Source of the DNA: Apostichopus japonicus
Taxonomy: Eukaryota > Echinodermata > Holothuroidea > Aspidochirotida > Stichopodidae
Assembly (NCBI RefSeq): GCF_037975245.1
Contig: NC_092572.1
Coordinates: 657,501-721,500, forward strand
Direction of reading: 5' to 3'
Length of the DNA: 64,000 nt
The position numbers and the translations under genes were made by a program. Position 1 is the stretch's first letter; every line of letters begins with the position of its first letter. Below, in pieces: positions 25,403-37,517 of the stretch. Below the pieces are notes generated by a model. It was not told the origin of the DNA. It did not search any database and saw only the letters and a program-made list of their open reading frames with translations.

Positions 25403-28400
25403 CTATCAAACAATGAAATAAATAGGATGATTAATTCCTGATAACACATTTTCAAAGGTAATCCAGCTTCTTCAGAATCACATACACTAAACTTGCATTT
25501 GATAATATTACTTGGGAGCTGATTTGAATAAGCATCATTTCTAGCTATAAATGAATATTGCGAATGTTTCTATAACTCAGGGTATATATAAACCAGAATG
25601 TCAAATAACTTAGTGATTCCTTGCCATTATGAAGCAACATTAGATGGCATATTTTCCAACTTCCACCGTGCTGACCTGATATCACCAGAAGTGCCATTGG
25701 CCTTAGAGTATCGAATCATAGGTGCCTATATAAGAAGATTGAATTTGAAACCAACTATCATTTCTTCAGCGATCAACTTTATTAAGACTTGGCTCTAATT
25801 GAAGACAAGTGAACTGTGACCTCCATACAAAACATTCGGGATTTGCTACTTACCAAATGCTACCTAAATTCAATTCATGATATGTGGTGGTAATTAAAGG
25901 GTTCACGTTTTCATGTTTGTTGATCTCAAATGACCTCTGACCACAATCAAAAACAGGAAGAACCACCTACTCACCAAGGGTTACCTTGTGTTATCTTTTA
26001 ATTCAAAGAAAAAATAGGGATCATCTGCTCACCAGGGCTATCTACATATTACTCTTGAAGTGCAAACCATCTTTCACTTCTTGAGGTATAGTGTTTACAA
26101 ACCGAGGCCTCACACACACCCCGATCAGCATTGCATAGATTTCTTTGGCCTTAGAAGGGTTATCGACATATTACTCTTTACATCTTTTGCAAGTTTACAA
26201 ATAATACACCAACTAATGAAAGGGTTATTAAAATGGGAAGCTTACATCATCATCACTGTTTATAAACAGAAAGTTGCGATCTTCTTTCAGGAAGCCAGGT
26301 AGTATCCAGAGAGCTGCAGTCCATGTAGCATCTGTAGCAGAAATAAACACTGAAGTTATTGTCTTCATTCAGTGTAAATGAATGTAAAATGTAACACAAC
26401 AGTAAAAAATTTCATGCTGATTTCCTGAAAATAACATAATGATTTAGTAAGTTGATGTAGTGTATCAATGCAGTTTTATCTCTGCACTCTTAAAAATAAC
26501 TACATTGAAGTGTTCCTTAATTAATGTTTTATTGCAGGATTCAGTAAACCATCTAATTCATCCAATGACGACACTGTTGCTACTTTGCCTCATATGGTCA
26601 CAACTTGTCTCCTTGCTCAGATTATCCTGTATATATGAAACAGGATTGGCCACATTTTTCTTCATTATCTTGAAAGACCTTGGATTTTTTTTTAAGTTTT
26701 CAAACATCTGCCATCAGTTTAACTAATTTATATTTTAAGAAGCTGACAAAATGCTTGTCTCAACTGAAACTGTTAAGACATATCTCCTAGTCTACATAAT
26801 AGTAAACTTTTTTATTATTTTTGGTAATTAACTCAGCACTTTGAGATGTTAACTTACCCCTTTTGTCTTTTTCTGTCAATTGCTGAATAAAGTTGTTGTA
26901 TTCAACAAGGAATCGAAGAGTGCCCTTTGAGTGATTTGTGTTGTAGGTGATGATCTTTGCTGCAATGTCATCAAGATTTTTGTAGAACATCTCCGACACT
27001 GCATCCCAACTGATGATGGCTGAAAAATCTTCTATGATCTATGAATTAAGGTAATAAAAAGGATGATAATGACATTGTATTAATAAATAACTTTCAAACA
27101 GGAACTTTCAGCCAAGTATTCGTGTTAGATCATTAAGTCAGTAAAAGAATCTTGTTTTGGCAGTTATTCATGATTTTCTTCAGTCAAACCTCTATTTTAG
27201 TAGAAATTCTAAACATTCAAATACTCTTACATATCATCCATGGTATTTAGATTCACCTACTTTTTTGAAAATCCCTGTCAAAGCTAACAATGTGTTTCTT
27301 CCATGGTAAATAAAACAGCTATGATAAGCTCACTTGGCAGGTTAATTTGTGGCAAAATGCACTCATGACCCTTTTCCTTGAACTTTGTCTACCTCAAATG
27401 ATTCTTGAACTAAAAAAGGTAGGAATCATCTACTAACCAAATGCAATCAACATTCTAAGGGATTTTTAAGAAGCCAGTAACTGACAATTTTAACACTTAT
27501 TGCACTGTGTTTCATGAATATCAGCTATGATTCAAGGAAGCTTCCCTTCCTGAGAAATCCTGAGAGCAAGCTATGCAGCATGAACACAAGTTCATTCACC
27601 CTTACATACACAAGCCTTAACATTGGCTTATGATTTCGTCAAACCAACAATTTCCAGTGTAGAACATTATAATCATAAGTCTTAATAATTAGGAATCATA
27701 TGTTTGAAATTACCTGTTCTGCACAAAATAGAGTAGGAAATTTGCCTCTGATTTCTGCTATTGGTGGTTTCTCCTCAAGTACAAGTCTCCTTCTCTCTCC
27801 AAATGTCAGTGCCATTAATGACTTAATTTTGTTCTTGTCTTGTTTTTTCTTTGTTGATTCCTTTTGTAGTTCCTTAATGTGCAGTTTGATAGTCTCCTCT
27901 GTTTCACCCTCAGGTAGAGTCCAATCAGCTCCGTCTTTTCGTTCTCCCTCGTCAGTTGTTGCATGTGTAGATGTCTTCCTCTTCTTCACAACTACATCCC
28001 TCGTCATGTGTCTCCTCTCATTTCTGAACTTATCTTTGAGTGCATTTTTCAATGCATCCTACAAAACCAAGATGCAAAAATGAATGGAAGCTGCAGTATG
28101 ATGAGATTATCTGATATCAATGTTACATATTCTGTTAAAATACCTTTCTTCAGTCTGGACTTGTAATTTAAAGAGCTATGAAATTGTGATGAACACTTGA
28201 ACACAAAGTATATTGTAATTTTGTTACAAGGTCTTAAAAACAGCTGAACAATTCAAATTAAACTTCAACACTATTGTTAGGTATAAAACTCGGCAACCTC
28301 ACAATGTAATTTATGCACATGTTTCATCATGTCACCTCACCCATTTTAAAGAGTAGACACCTTGATCTTACAAGCATGCACATCTGGACATTCATGTCAG

Positions 28401-31400
28401 ATGCATGCACAATGTGTACTGGTTCATGCATCTTCTCAGGTAGGCCAGTAAATTATATGAATATGTATGTATACATATATGTCACAGGAGGGGGCTAATG
28501 TGCAAACATCTGCATGTATACAAGACCCCAGACTACAATATCCCCCCCTCCCCTACCCACCCTGTGCTGCAGCAGTTCAACCCTTGCATCCACCCAGTTA
28601 AGTTCCCTCAAACTGAAAAGTACTTTTACAAACCAACAGCAAAATTAATCTATAGTGGATGTAAGATTTTGCCCTTGAAATGGCAGGAGAAACAATCTAG
28701 TTTTGAATGCCCCATCATTTGATGTCTTTATTAAAAAGATCCAGCTGTACATAGTTCTTCACTAGCACCAGCTACTGGATATAAAAATGGCTTTTGACAA
28801 TTAAGCAAATACAGTGAAAATAGTCTCCTGTCTACCTGAAAAGCACCAATTTGACTGATACCATTAGTAGTGGTAGTTTTGTACCAAGTAGTCGAAATTA
28901 CACAATCTAGTCAGGTGCTTTTTATATGTACATATACGCCCACCTTCTAGATAATAAATGAAGAGCTTAATCATATACTTACATAAGGCTCACAGAATGG
29001 TAATTTGATTGCCAAGTTTGGAAAGGACTTTATGACTGCTTTAGCTGCTGTATTGTATTGATCTGTAGTAGGATACCTACAAAAAAGAATATCACTTTAT
29101 AGTTGATTCACATACAGGGTTAGTGCCAGCTGTAAAATTTAGGAGGGGGGGGGGGCAATTACCCACTTAACCAACTCTTTTGGGGGGGATTTAGTATATT
29201 GGGGGAGCCTTTTTAAAATGTGGAGTGAAAGGAAAAGATGGTACTGTCTGGGGCTCCAAAAGCTCCAGTTTTTAACCTTCATATCAGCAGGACAGGGCTT
29301 GGTTGGGTGAGACTCATACAGGCCCAATGATCTCCCATAATAGAAATTTCTTATGTTACGGGATACTGCGGACCATCTCTATAGTGGTCTCTTGTATCAT
29401 TCTTGAAGATATATTGTCTAAATTGTTTTGTTTTTACTATGTAAAACTTAATTCCTTGTTTTAGTCTGATGTTGATCTGGGATTGAAATAAACCTTACAC
29501 ACACAAACACCAAAAATTACATTTTTAAAATAATATCAACAACTTATTTTGCAACTTAATAATAACAGTGAAAAGTTCACCCATTTACCCACTAACCATC
29601 AAGTCCTGCTTGTACTAAGTACCTTACCTAGCACCCCCATTCCCCCCAGACAGGCTGAGTCAGCTAAAAGGCTATGATTTTATATTTGAGGTCGCTGTCT
29701 GAGCTTGTTTGTTTTGGTAATGTGGATATCCCCATCTGAAGTTAAAATATCAACAGAACTTTAACAAAGTTGTAACCACATCATTCCAAGGTTCCACAAT
29801 ATTAAAATCTGTAGGTTATTGACACATGACGTCTTTATATGCAAAAAATCAAATGCGAAAATACAGGCTTCCAAAGGTGTTATTGTTCCAGGTTAAATAA
29901 CACCACAATTTCAAAGATGGCATACTTACACATTGACATATTTCAAAGCTAGTAATTCTGAGATGTTGAAAAGTCAAGATTCCAAAGACTTGTGCATTAT
30001 GCATGCGTATGACATTTGAAGGCAAAAATTTACACTGGTTTAGCATTAGTGATTGAAAAGACAAAATATTAATATTCAAATAGGGAAAGGTACTTACACA
30101 GTAAACAAACACATTTTGTCAAATGTAGCTTGGATTACAGCAGATTTAATTCTGTTGCTGACAGGTCCCCCTTTTAATAGTTCTACCAAGATGTCTCTCC
30201 TAACATCATCTTGATGCAGCTCAAACTTGTTTGGCCATGGCAAGAACTTTTCTTCTTCATGAAAACTATCAAGCATGCAAAAAGGGTAAACAAAACTTTA
30301 TTAGCAAAATGTATAGAATTAGCACTTTCAATAAAGTGACCCTAAACAAATTTTACATGAACAATACAGATTATACTTTGACACAGGTTGAACAGCTTGA
30401 TTTTCACTACTTCAGCTGTAAGTTGTTGAACATGCATGTCAGTACTTAGCAAAATGTGACTTCATATTAAATGGCCTCTTCAAATAAGGGGCTTTGTACT
30501 GAACTTCTTTAGGGAATGTGTGGGACTTACTGTTAACCAACCAAGTTCCACCAACCCCCCACCCCCCATACCCTAATATATTGTAGTGATAGCTTAAAGA
30601 GAAAATGCAGTCACCCTGATTTGAATTAGTATACTGTAGTATAATATTTCTATTATGGCTCTTCCTACTCATGTGACAATGTTTTTGTTACTGAATTGTT
30701 GAATTCATGCACCATAACTCTTAGATTTGTCTTTTATATGCAATATTTATGTTCTAAAATGCCATAAAATATAATTGTAAGGTCAGCACCAGAAATTTGC
30801 AAGGTTTAGCTGATATTGCAAATTAGTTTGGGGCAACTGCTTATTCCCTTAAATAAGCTCTTTTTTGCTTCTGTCAAGGTAGGATAATAATTCAAACATG
30901 AAATGTTACATGTCTTACCTGTCTGAAACATCACTGGTACAAGGTACATCTCTTTCATTTCCAGCCAATATAATGGTGTCATCTGAACTTGAAGAGCTTG
31001 TAAATGAACTGGCACTGAGGCATGCAACTGACAAAGGAAAGGAGTGTCCAAAATATGTATTATAAATTATTTTTCTAATTTGCAAAACCCCAGGATGTAA
31101 AGATTAAATATGTGTTGCTCATAAGTACAAGAAACAAAATAACTGGATTTGCATTGCAAGTTGCTACTTACTATTAAATCTTCAACTGCTAACCAATTTG
31201 ATATTGATTAGCACTTTCATTAGACAGTAATGCTTTTTGATTGATATTGCAAACTGTAAACTGTTACAATGAAAATTTGAAGTAGTATTCAACTTTGGCA
31301 TACCAATTTGTCCCTTGCAGAATACCTTCAGACTGTGATAATTTCTTATCTTAAAGCTTCCCTGAAATTTCAAATATGAATACTATAGTGACTTCCTCCT

Positions 31401-34400
31401 GTCAAATATCCCAAAACTTTCCACTACTGTAGGGGGAAAGCCATGAGGAGAGGTTATGACAATGTACATACATTCATACAAGAATGTTTTATGTGCATAT
31501 ATTATCCTTGGAACTACCCAAGTACCAATAAGTTCCAAATGGGGTTCACACATCATATTATGCCAATAAGGCTCCTTCATGAAATGGTAATAAACATGCT
31601 GCTGATAGGCAAATTTTTCTGGACAACAATCTTTTTGCAATCGTGTACAAGAAGCATTTATACTTACCTTCATCTCTTTCACCAATCACATTCAGTTTAA
31701 CTGCTTTATCTTCCATCTGCTCTTCTTCTATATCACCGTCAATGTCCACCCAGTCGTCAAAGTCTTTATCAAAGACCTGAAGCCGAAATTTCTTTATCCC
31801 AAATTGAGATTTGATTTCTGGTTCTACATCACTTGCACTACATAAGAAAACCCTTTTTCTGGATCCATAAGTTACATGGTACCGTTTAAGTGCTTCACTG
31901 AAGACACAAATATATAGAAACTAAAAAGTTGTTTCTTCTAACCTTTGAAGTTCAAAGTAACAACGATAAGGAATGAGATGCTCTATTTTAAGTATTAATG
32001 TTTCTCTAAACAAAGTACTTAAGTGTTACCATTCTCTGATTTTGATTTGTGTAAATTGATAAGGGTAAATGACAAGCAAAATCTTCATAAGCAAATATGA
32101 CCCATTTTTGTTGAAAACACAATACATAGCTATGGAAATGTTGACTGTAACCAATAGTGCGCAAAACCATCAAAACAAGATACACTTTACCACCTTTGAT
32201 AAAGATTGCATCTATTTTGCCAAATTCATGCAACCTATTTTCTCTTGCCTCTAGAACCATGCAACAACCTTTTGCATACAATGAACTGTGTAATTCAACA
32301 AAAGCTAATGTATGCACTTCTTCAATGCTTGGAAATTGACTTTTCAAAGCTCTCTGAATCCCATCACAAAACTAATGTAATTTTTGAATGTCCCCTCCTG
32401 AGTTGGATGTCATTTTGTCATCCCAAAAATTCTGACCAGCTCCATAATAGCACATAAGTAATTGATGACGCCTTGCCAATGTCTTACACAAATTCCGCCT
32501 GTTTTTCTGCCTATTGGCAATTTCTTTGAAATATGCATGTTTAGCTTCAAACCTCATTGTCCAGCAGTGAACAAGAGGTCCATATTTCAATATTGAACGA
32601 GGGTAATGCAATAAGTAATGACTTTTGGGTTTAATTCTATCTTCAGGAAAGAGCTCTTTCAGAGCAACCAGAAATCCATGCACCAAATATTCCAAGTATG
32701 CAACCATTTCACATGGTATAGAGGGAGCAAATGTAATTTCACAAATATCCATAAGTGACAAAAATAGTTCCCAGTATTCATTTCCCTCTGGAATTGAGCT
32801 TCCTATGATTAAAGGCAATAATCTCATCAGGCACCATGTTTGAGATGCTGTTTGTTTGATTTTGAAACTTCCCAGGTTAGCAGTGGTATTGCAAGTTGGT
32901 TTGCTTTTCTGATCACTTTTTCCAAAGGGAAAAAGTTTCAAAGCACTGTTAAAAGATTCCAAAGTGAAAAAGCCATCCTGAATAAATGTTGTCACAACCT
33001 TCGTCATTAATTCTGGAACAAGTCCTTCGAGCAAATCATGAGCTGGATCAGGTGGTAGACAACTGATTACATCAAAGTATTGCAAATCTGACAAAACAGA
33101 TTTAGAAGCTACTCCATAAACATGCCTAAGACCTTGATTTTCCATAACTAACTGCACCTGATGTTTGTGACCAACACTTGTTCTTTCGATTAAACTGGAT
33201 GAATCAAAATGATCTTGAATGTCATTACTACTTGCCATGCAAAATCTACATATTCTACCAGCATGAAAATGTTGCTGAAAGCCTCCTAACTGATGTGCTG
33301 CCAAGTTATCCATGGAAACCAAACTAATGCAACCCTTGAATGTAAACTCCTCCTGGTTTAAAGTTGTTATTGTCACCCCCTTACTTTCTAAGACTTTAAC
33401 ATCCTCAAGAAGCGGTTTGAGCACTTTCCCAAAGCCATACTGTTTTATTAATCTTGTACAGCAGAGGCAAACAAGCTGAATTGATGACAATTTTGACCGA
33501 AACTTTGGGGATAAATTTCCAAGAACAAAATAAAATGCAGCAACTTTGTAGCTGTTAGCTTTATTTCTAAGTGGGTTCACCACACCAAAATCATCATAAT
33601 AAAAATGAACTTGGAGTGCATGTGGCTCCAAAGAGAATAGGGGATGATTTTGAAATGCTTCACCATCACAGTAATCCTCATATCGCTTGTCCCCACGTCT
33701 AGAACGGGACTTCAGAACTTCTGCTAAAATATCATCATGACTTAAAAGACTTTTTAGAGTATCAAGCAATGGTACATAAATGAATGTATCATCTTTCCCA
33801 CAGGTGGAACCTAGCACATGTTCAACTGGCTCAACTAAACCAAAATGCTCCTTATAAAAAGCTGTCTGTTTATAGTCTGAGGCCAACTTTTCAAAGATGT
33901 TATTTTTCTTTTCAAACTTTTCATCGATAAAGTTAAAGATATCAGGATTTTTAGCCACTGTGAAACCAGAAGCTGAAAGTTTTTCTTTGATCTCTGTGCT
34001 ATCATCCCTTGAACTGTTATAGATGAGTTCAGATAGCTCTAATATTATGCTATTTGTAACAGTAAGTGGTAGTTTATGCTTCTCTTTCATGCCTAAGATG
34101 AAAAGAGCAAAGTCTCTTTCCGTGGATCTTTCACCGATTTCTCTGATGTGTGATCCATCACCCAGAGCAGCAGCATCGATAGCACTTATTCCAGTTGATT
34201 CTGCAAGACTATTTTTATGCGAATTATGAGTCACATCATCAACTTCTAAACCAATGTTTTCCGTCACTAGACTTGTGCCTACTTCAGTATCCTCATGCCC
34301 ACCAGAGTTACTGTCATGCCTTATGTTAACATCGAACACTCTTTTATGAAATTTCCGCAGATGGGAATAAAACGTGCTGAACACCCGATATTTTCTTTCA

Positions 34401-34896
34401 CAACCATCTATTCCACATCTTATGGAGAAGTTGGGTTCAATACTATGTGAGAATCTTATGTGATGTAACAACTTTTTGAAAGTAATGGTCCTGAAAGTGT
34501 TACATATTGAACAACTTTGCATCTGCAAGGATGCCATAAGGCCTAATCTAACAAAACCTTGGCTAGGCTTTATTAGGATGGCTTGGCATAAGTACTGGAC
34601 AAACCTCACAGCATTAATGCACACTCAGTTTTAATAGTTCAGTCTTGGCCTGCGCTAGCTAGGCTTATAAACTTTGATACAATGGTAGGCCACAGTGTAG
34701 GCCCTGCATTGTACTAGTGGCTGTTACTTGTAAGACATAGCCTAGGCTTAGTTATAAAGTCTTCTAATCTTATATAGGCGAATAAGTAGCAGAACAGTTA
34801 GGCTAGTAAAGCCTAGGCATAACAGTTATTTAATCTGTACTTTTATAAACCAAACAACTCTTTCAAGGGCTTAACGTCAACTTACACTTGTGACAT
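25118..34896 (-). CDS. SAMD3-like accessory protein of element 1, nine exons
   Basis: Exons right to left: 34896-34886, 31897-31668, 31027-30919, 30265-30098, 29076-28983, 28058-27714, 27038-26858, 26331-26246, 25402-25118. All have GT-AG edges, every phase agrees, and the total of 1509 nt gives 502 residues and a TGA. Start: MSQ in exon 1, just before GTAAGT. Residues 4-80 form a beta-grasp/PB1-like N-terminus (YHVTYGSRKRVFL, DFDDWVDIDGDIEEE). 81-117 is Ser-rich. 118-319 resembles the middle of SAMD3-like proteins (LPWPNKFEL, YPTTDQYNTAAKAVIKSFPN, a basic patch, then a helical KELQKESTKKKQDK). 409-502 is the tail typical of that family (AVLILLATYYVFNIQYNGKV). The SAM domain itself is not present. 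Role inferred: DNA-binding or regulatory partner of the transposase, equivalent to TNPA. Exon 1 lies upstream of the transposase ORF, so one promoter could serve both. Confidence 0.88.
27714..28058 (-). CDS. SAMD3-like exon 6
   Basis: 345 bp, phase 0 at both ends. DALKNALKDKFRNERRHM, a nuclear-localisation-like VVKKRKT, then ETIKLHIKELQKES and FGERRRLVLEEKPPIAEI, the most recognisable block of the SAMD3-like family. The plus-strand open frame over it is antisense. Confidence 0.9.
29110..29345. other. G-rich patch in SAMD3-like intron 4
   Basis: Begins CAGGGTTAGTGCCAGC and contains runs of G, as at hAT MITE ends, but no matching right end is visible. Possibly a truncated repeat. Confidence 0.3.
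31668..31897 (-). CDS. SAMD3-like exon 2
   Basis: Acceptor TGTCTTCAG, donor GTAAGT. Reads EALKRYHVTYGSRKRVFLCS to VIGERDE. Its phase fits only an upstream exon ending in two bases, which exon 1 (ending GT) supplies to give a valine. Confidence 0.85.
32006..34537 (-). CDS. C2H2 zinc-finger transposase-like protein of element 1, one in-frame stop
   Basis: Intronless frame of 843 codons from MASLQMQSC (an ATG preferred over the upstream GTG) to LKYFV and a TAG, with one internal TAG at codon 722 (32372-32374). Residues about 8-65 hold two C2H2 fingers (CSIC-x-HHIRFSH and CGIDGC-x-HLRKFH). The core contains SMDNLAAHQLGGF followed by CRFC, then PDPAHDLLEGLVPEL, HYLLHYPRSILKYGPLVH and MRFEAKHAYFKEIANR. 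Their order and spacing resemble TNP2/TNPD transposases of CACTA elements, with DN, HDLLEG and FEAKH as candidate acidic catalytic sites (inference). The C-terminal module ends in RMVTLKYFV, as in related zinc-finger proteins of fish and invertebrates. The ORF lies wholly in intron 1 of the SAMD3-like gene. The internal stop removes only the C-terminal module. It could be decay, an assembly error or readthrough. Confidence 0.85.
34886..34896 (-). CDS. SAMD3-like exon 1 (11 bp coding)
   Basis: ATGTCACAAGT followed by the strong donor GTAAGT. Spliced to exon 2 it gives MSQVEALKRYHV. The transposase ATG is 349 bp further along the same strand, so splicing or retaining intron 1 would choose between the two proteins. 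Confidence 0.75.
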
Positions 34897-35110
34897 GTTG
34901 CTTTAGATTCATATAAAAATACAAGCGGCCGTTGAAGGTGAAGTCCAGTCGTGTCAAGTCTCGTCAAATGTGACGGCGAAGCGCTTCTGCGGGAACAAAC
35001 TAAGAAATACTAGGACTGGTCGCCAAGCAGTGCAGTGATGACAGTATACTGTATACTGTACTGTACGTACGTAGGTCTAAGGCATTGTGTTAGCGCCAAG
35101 CGCCAAGCGC
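34897..35110 (-). promoter_or_regulatory. Probable promoter region of element 1 genes
   Basis: Upstream of exon 1 on the minus strand is a locally GC-richer stretch with several CpGs (GGCCGCTTG, CGCTTCGCCGTC) inside AT-rich DNA, and TATTTTTATA about 25 bases before the ATG. Position and composition suggest a promoter shared by both genes. The transcription start is not determinable here. Confidence 0.4.
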
Positions 35111-35699
35111 GAACGAACCACCCTTTGTGAAAGAAAACTTGTCATTGGCTTAAAGTTTGAATCTTTCATTTGATATTATGTGGGGTTCTTTCTAATTTTT
35201 CAGATATGCACCCATTTTCTGGAATACCAACTTTGAATCTTTTACATTTTTACCAATATTTATTACCACATCCACATTCTTGAAAGGCTGTATTCAGAGA
35301 ATTAATGTAAAGTAGTGTTTTAGGAAATTTGTTTTTAACCAATGAGAAGTAAGAACACTTCTGAGACGTATAGTCTGCCATTATTCTCTCGGCGCGGCCT
35401 GGCTGCAAACGTAACTTTTATTTCTAGTACGAATGAGTACATCATTGTAGAAAATTCTATAGAAGTCACAATGAAAAAAATGTTTCAGCTATGGTCGACG
35501 TTTAAGGGCCAGGCATTGTTATCATCCGTTGTGGGGATAAATGTATGCTGGCCGTGCGAAAAAGCACAAAACACTTAAACGTACACAATCATGACAAAAA
35601 TATTGTTCCAGCTAGCTCAAGCTGTACTTCTAAGAATATTTTGTAAACAAGTGTCTCGAGAAATACTCACGTTTAGGCTCTATCAGTTTGAATTGTGAG

Positions 35700-36072
35700 C
35701 AAGGGCGTAGGAACCGGGGGGCTGGGGGGGGGGGGGGGGCGCCAGCCCCCCAGTGAAAAATGTGGAGGGGCGGAAGTATCATTCCGCCCCCCCGGTTCGC
35801 AGGTCAGAAAACCCCTTTTTCATTTCCAAATGAGAAAAAAATCTCATTTGGAGCACCAAATTGCATCTAGGGCCAGTTGAAAATACAAAATTAAGTTTAC
35901 AAAATGGAGTGGGTGTTGAAGTGTGCTATATTGCACCAAATTGCATCTGAGGCCACCTGGAAATGCAAAAAATTCCAAAGGGGAGGGGGACACCCCCTCC
36001 CCTTAAACCCCTCCCCCAGGCCGGCCATCAGTCTTCAGCCCCCCCACTCAAAAGTACCTTCCTACGCCACTG
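35700..36072. mobile_element. hAT-type MITE nested in element 1
   Basis: Ends CAAGGGCGTAGGAACCGG and, inverted, CAGTGGCGTAGGAAGGTA. Exact 8-bp duplications ATTGTGAG lie at 35692-35699 and 36073-36080, the hAT size. The interior is G/C-run rich with two copies of GCACCAAATTGCATCT. Non-coding. It must have landed after element 1 was assembled. Confidence 0.9.
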
Positions 36073-36779
36073 ATTGTGAGTCAAACCGTCTTCATGGGCC
36101 AATCCAGAAGGGGAGGGATTCAGTGTTTCGAGAAAATGATCGCAGTAGCTTATATACTTTCCGTTGTTTTGTTATGTACATAACGTACGGGACTACCTTC
36201 GTTGAGGGGGGGGGGGTTGGTCTGACGCAACACAAGCTAGCATGCTCGAAAAAGAGCGGCTGGTCTGAAGAAAAGGGTACCTTCTGATCGATGGGTTGCA
36301 AACCTTCACCCCGTCTCATACGCGCCCATGGTTAGACCTATGTAGATCTTATAGATAATTGTCTGCACCCCTTAATCAGGTGTTGGTATTTATAGGTTGG
36401 GCGCCGCTCCTTATCTGTTCATTACCTCAGGATCATTTGCTATTTTGACTGTATTAGTTAGTCTTGCCTTATTAAACTTTCACGAAACTTCATATAGGCC
36501 TATCCTACGACTCCATTCATATCCTCTCACCCCCACATAAGAAACAGTTATTATTTTACTAATAACCATGCAGACATTTCCACGGGGAAATTCGGGGATA
36601 CTCCATATATCTGTGCAGTTTGCCGTATATTTATAACACGATATAGGCTATTAATAAATAAATGTCAAGCTAAACAGCTGGCCTATTGTCGCCCCAATTC
36701 CTTTTGACAGTAATTTGCATTGGTTGTTGGGACTTTAGAAATTGGGCCTATAGTCGCCGGGGCAGCTCTGTGTTCCAAA

Positions 36780-37439
36780 ATGTACATGTAGGGTACTATA
36801 GGGTGCATACAAATAATGACGGGCTAAGACCCGAAAATACTGGTAGTGATATATATTAACCCATGAACGAGTAAATTTATACTTCAGTACATAAATACTG
36901 GGTGATAATTCCCCCAGGGTGGCATTTTAAACTAATCACAAGTGTATAGAACAAATACAACCACATGAAGTGTATAAATAGCTCTTATCTTGTGTGATTC
37001 TACCCTCTTACGATACTTCAAAATAAGTGTTGTTGGTGTTATACCCTTTTTGATTTAAAACAACATACTAAGAAGGGTTATTTTACACCTTGTTACTAAG
37101 GTATACATTATTCGTGCAAAGTACATGTTATGTGGGTAAAATTACCCTATTGGTTAAAAAGGGTACTTTTTTGAAAAGTGAGTGTAAAATAAGCACTGTA
37201 AATGTGTAAATGTACATAAATCATTGTGTCTTATTACACGCACAGTATGTAAATTTACCCACAAAGATCAGAAATACACAAACCGGCTTTACCTCGGGGT
37301 ATATGTACACGTTAATCGGGTAATGGCCAAGGCAATGGTTATGTTTACACTTTGTGATGGTATAACTACATTGTGGATGTTTATTATACACTTTTCCAGT
37401 GTTTAATAACAATCCATGTGTTAAAATACCTGACAACAG
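36780..37439. repeat. Element 1 right subterminal region
   Basis: Contains repeated motifs of the GGGTAAAATTACCC, GGGTTATTTTACACC and AAATTTACCC type, mirroring the TTTACCC motifs at the left end, but no regular tandem array. Confidence 0.65.
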
Positions 37440-37469
37440 TGTAGAACTACCCGTTTATTTTTTAGAGTG
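37440..37469 (-). repeat. Element 1 right terminal inverted repeat
   Basis: Read inward: CACTCTAAAAAATAAACGGG, then TAGTTCTAC. It is followed outside by TA at 37470-37471 and then methyltransferase exon sequence. Confidence 0.85.
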
Positions 37470-37517
37470 TACCGACAGAAAAAAAAACGCCGCCAGCTAC
37501 TACAGCGTCATAGGAAT
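37470..37517 (-). CDS. METTL27: METTL27-like exon 4, upstream part
   Basis: Acceptor CAG, then SYDAVVAGGVFFSVG up to the TA duplication. With element 1 removed it reads on without a break into TVQYNSIPML at 22142. Confidence 0.85.

Larger units (their letters stand above)
22145..37469 (-). mobile_element. Element 1: 15.3-kb two-gene EnSpm/CACTA-like transposon
   Basis: Terminal inverted repeats: the left begins CACTGTAAAAACTAAAAGGG, and the right, read inward, begins CACTCTAAAAAATAAACGGG. The flanking duplication is TA. Both ends carry GGGTAAA/TTTACCC-type motifs; the left also has a 77-bp tandem array. Two minus-strand genes are inside: a zinc-finger transposase-like protein (32006-34537) nested in the first intron of a SAMD3-like gene (25118-34896). 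Maize En/Spm has the same plan, with tnpD within intron 1 of tnpA. The transposase core, the CACTG/C ends and the subterminal repeats place it near EnSpm/CACTA in the CMC group. CACTA elements usually make 3-bp duplications, so the 2-bp TA is atypical and closer to Mirage. Insertion into a coding exon, plus a fully open accessory gene, argues for recent movement. A hAT MITE (35700-36072) is nested in it. Confidence 0.9.

Noticed and set aside
27700-28083. Plus ORF of 127 codons
   Set aside because: Antisense to SAMD3-like exon 6, which has consistent splice phases and family motifs.
32372-32460. Small intron removing the TAG in the transposase ORF
   Set aside because: The only nearby GT and AG pair would splice into the wrong frame, while the sequence on both sides is already in one frame.
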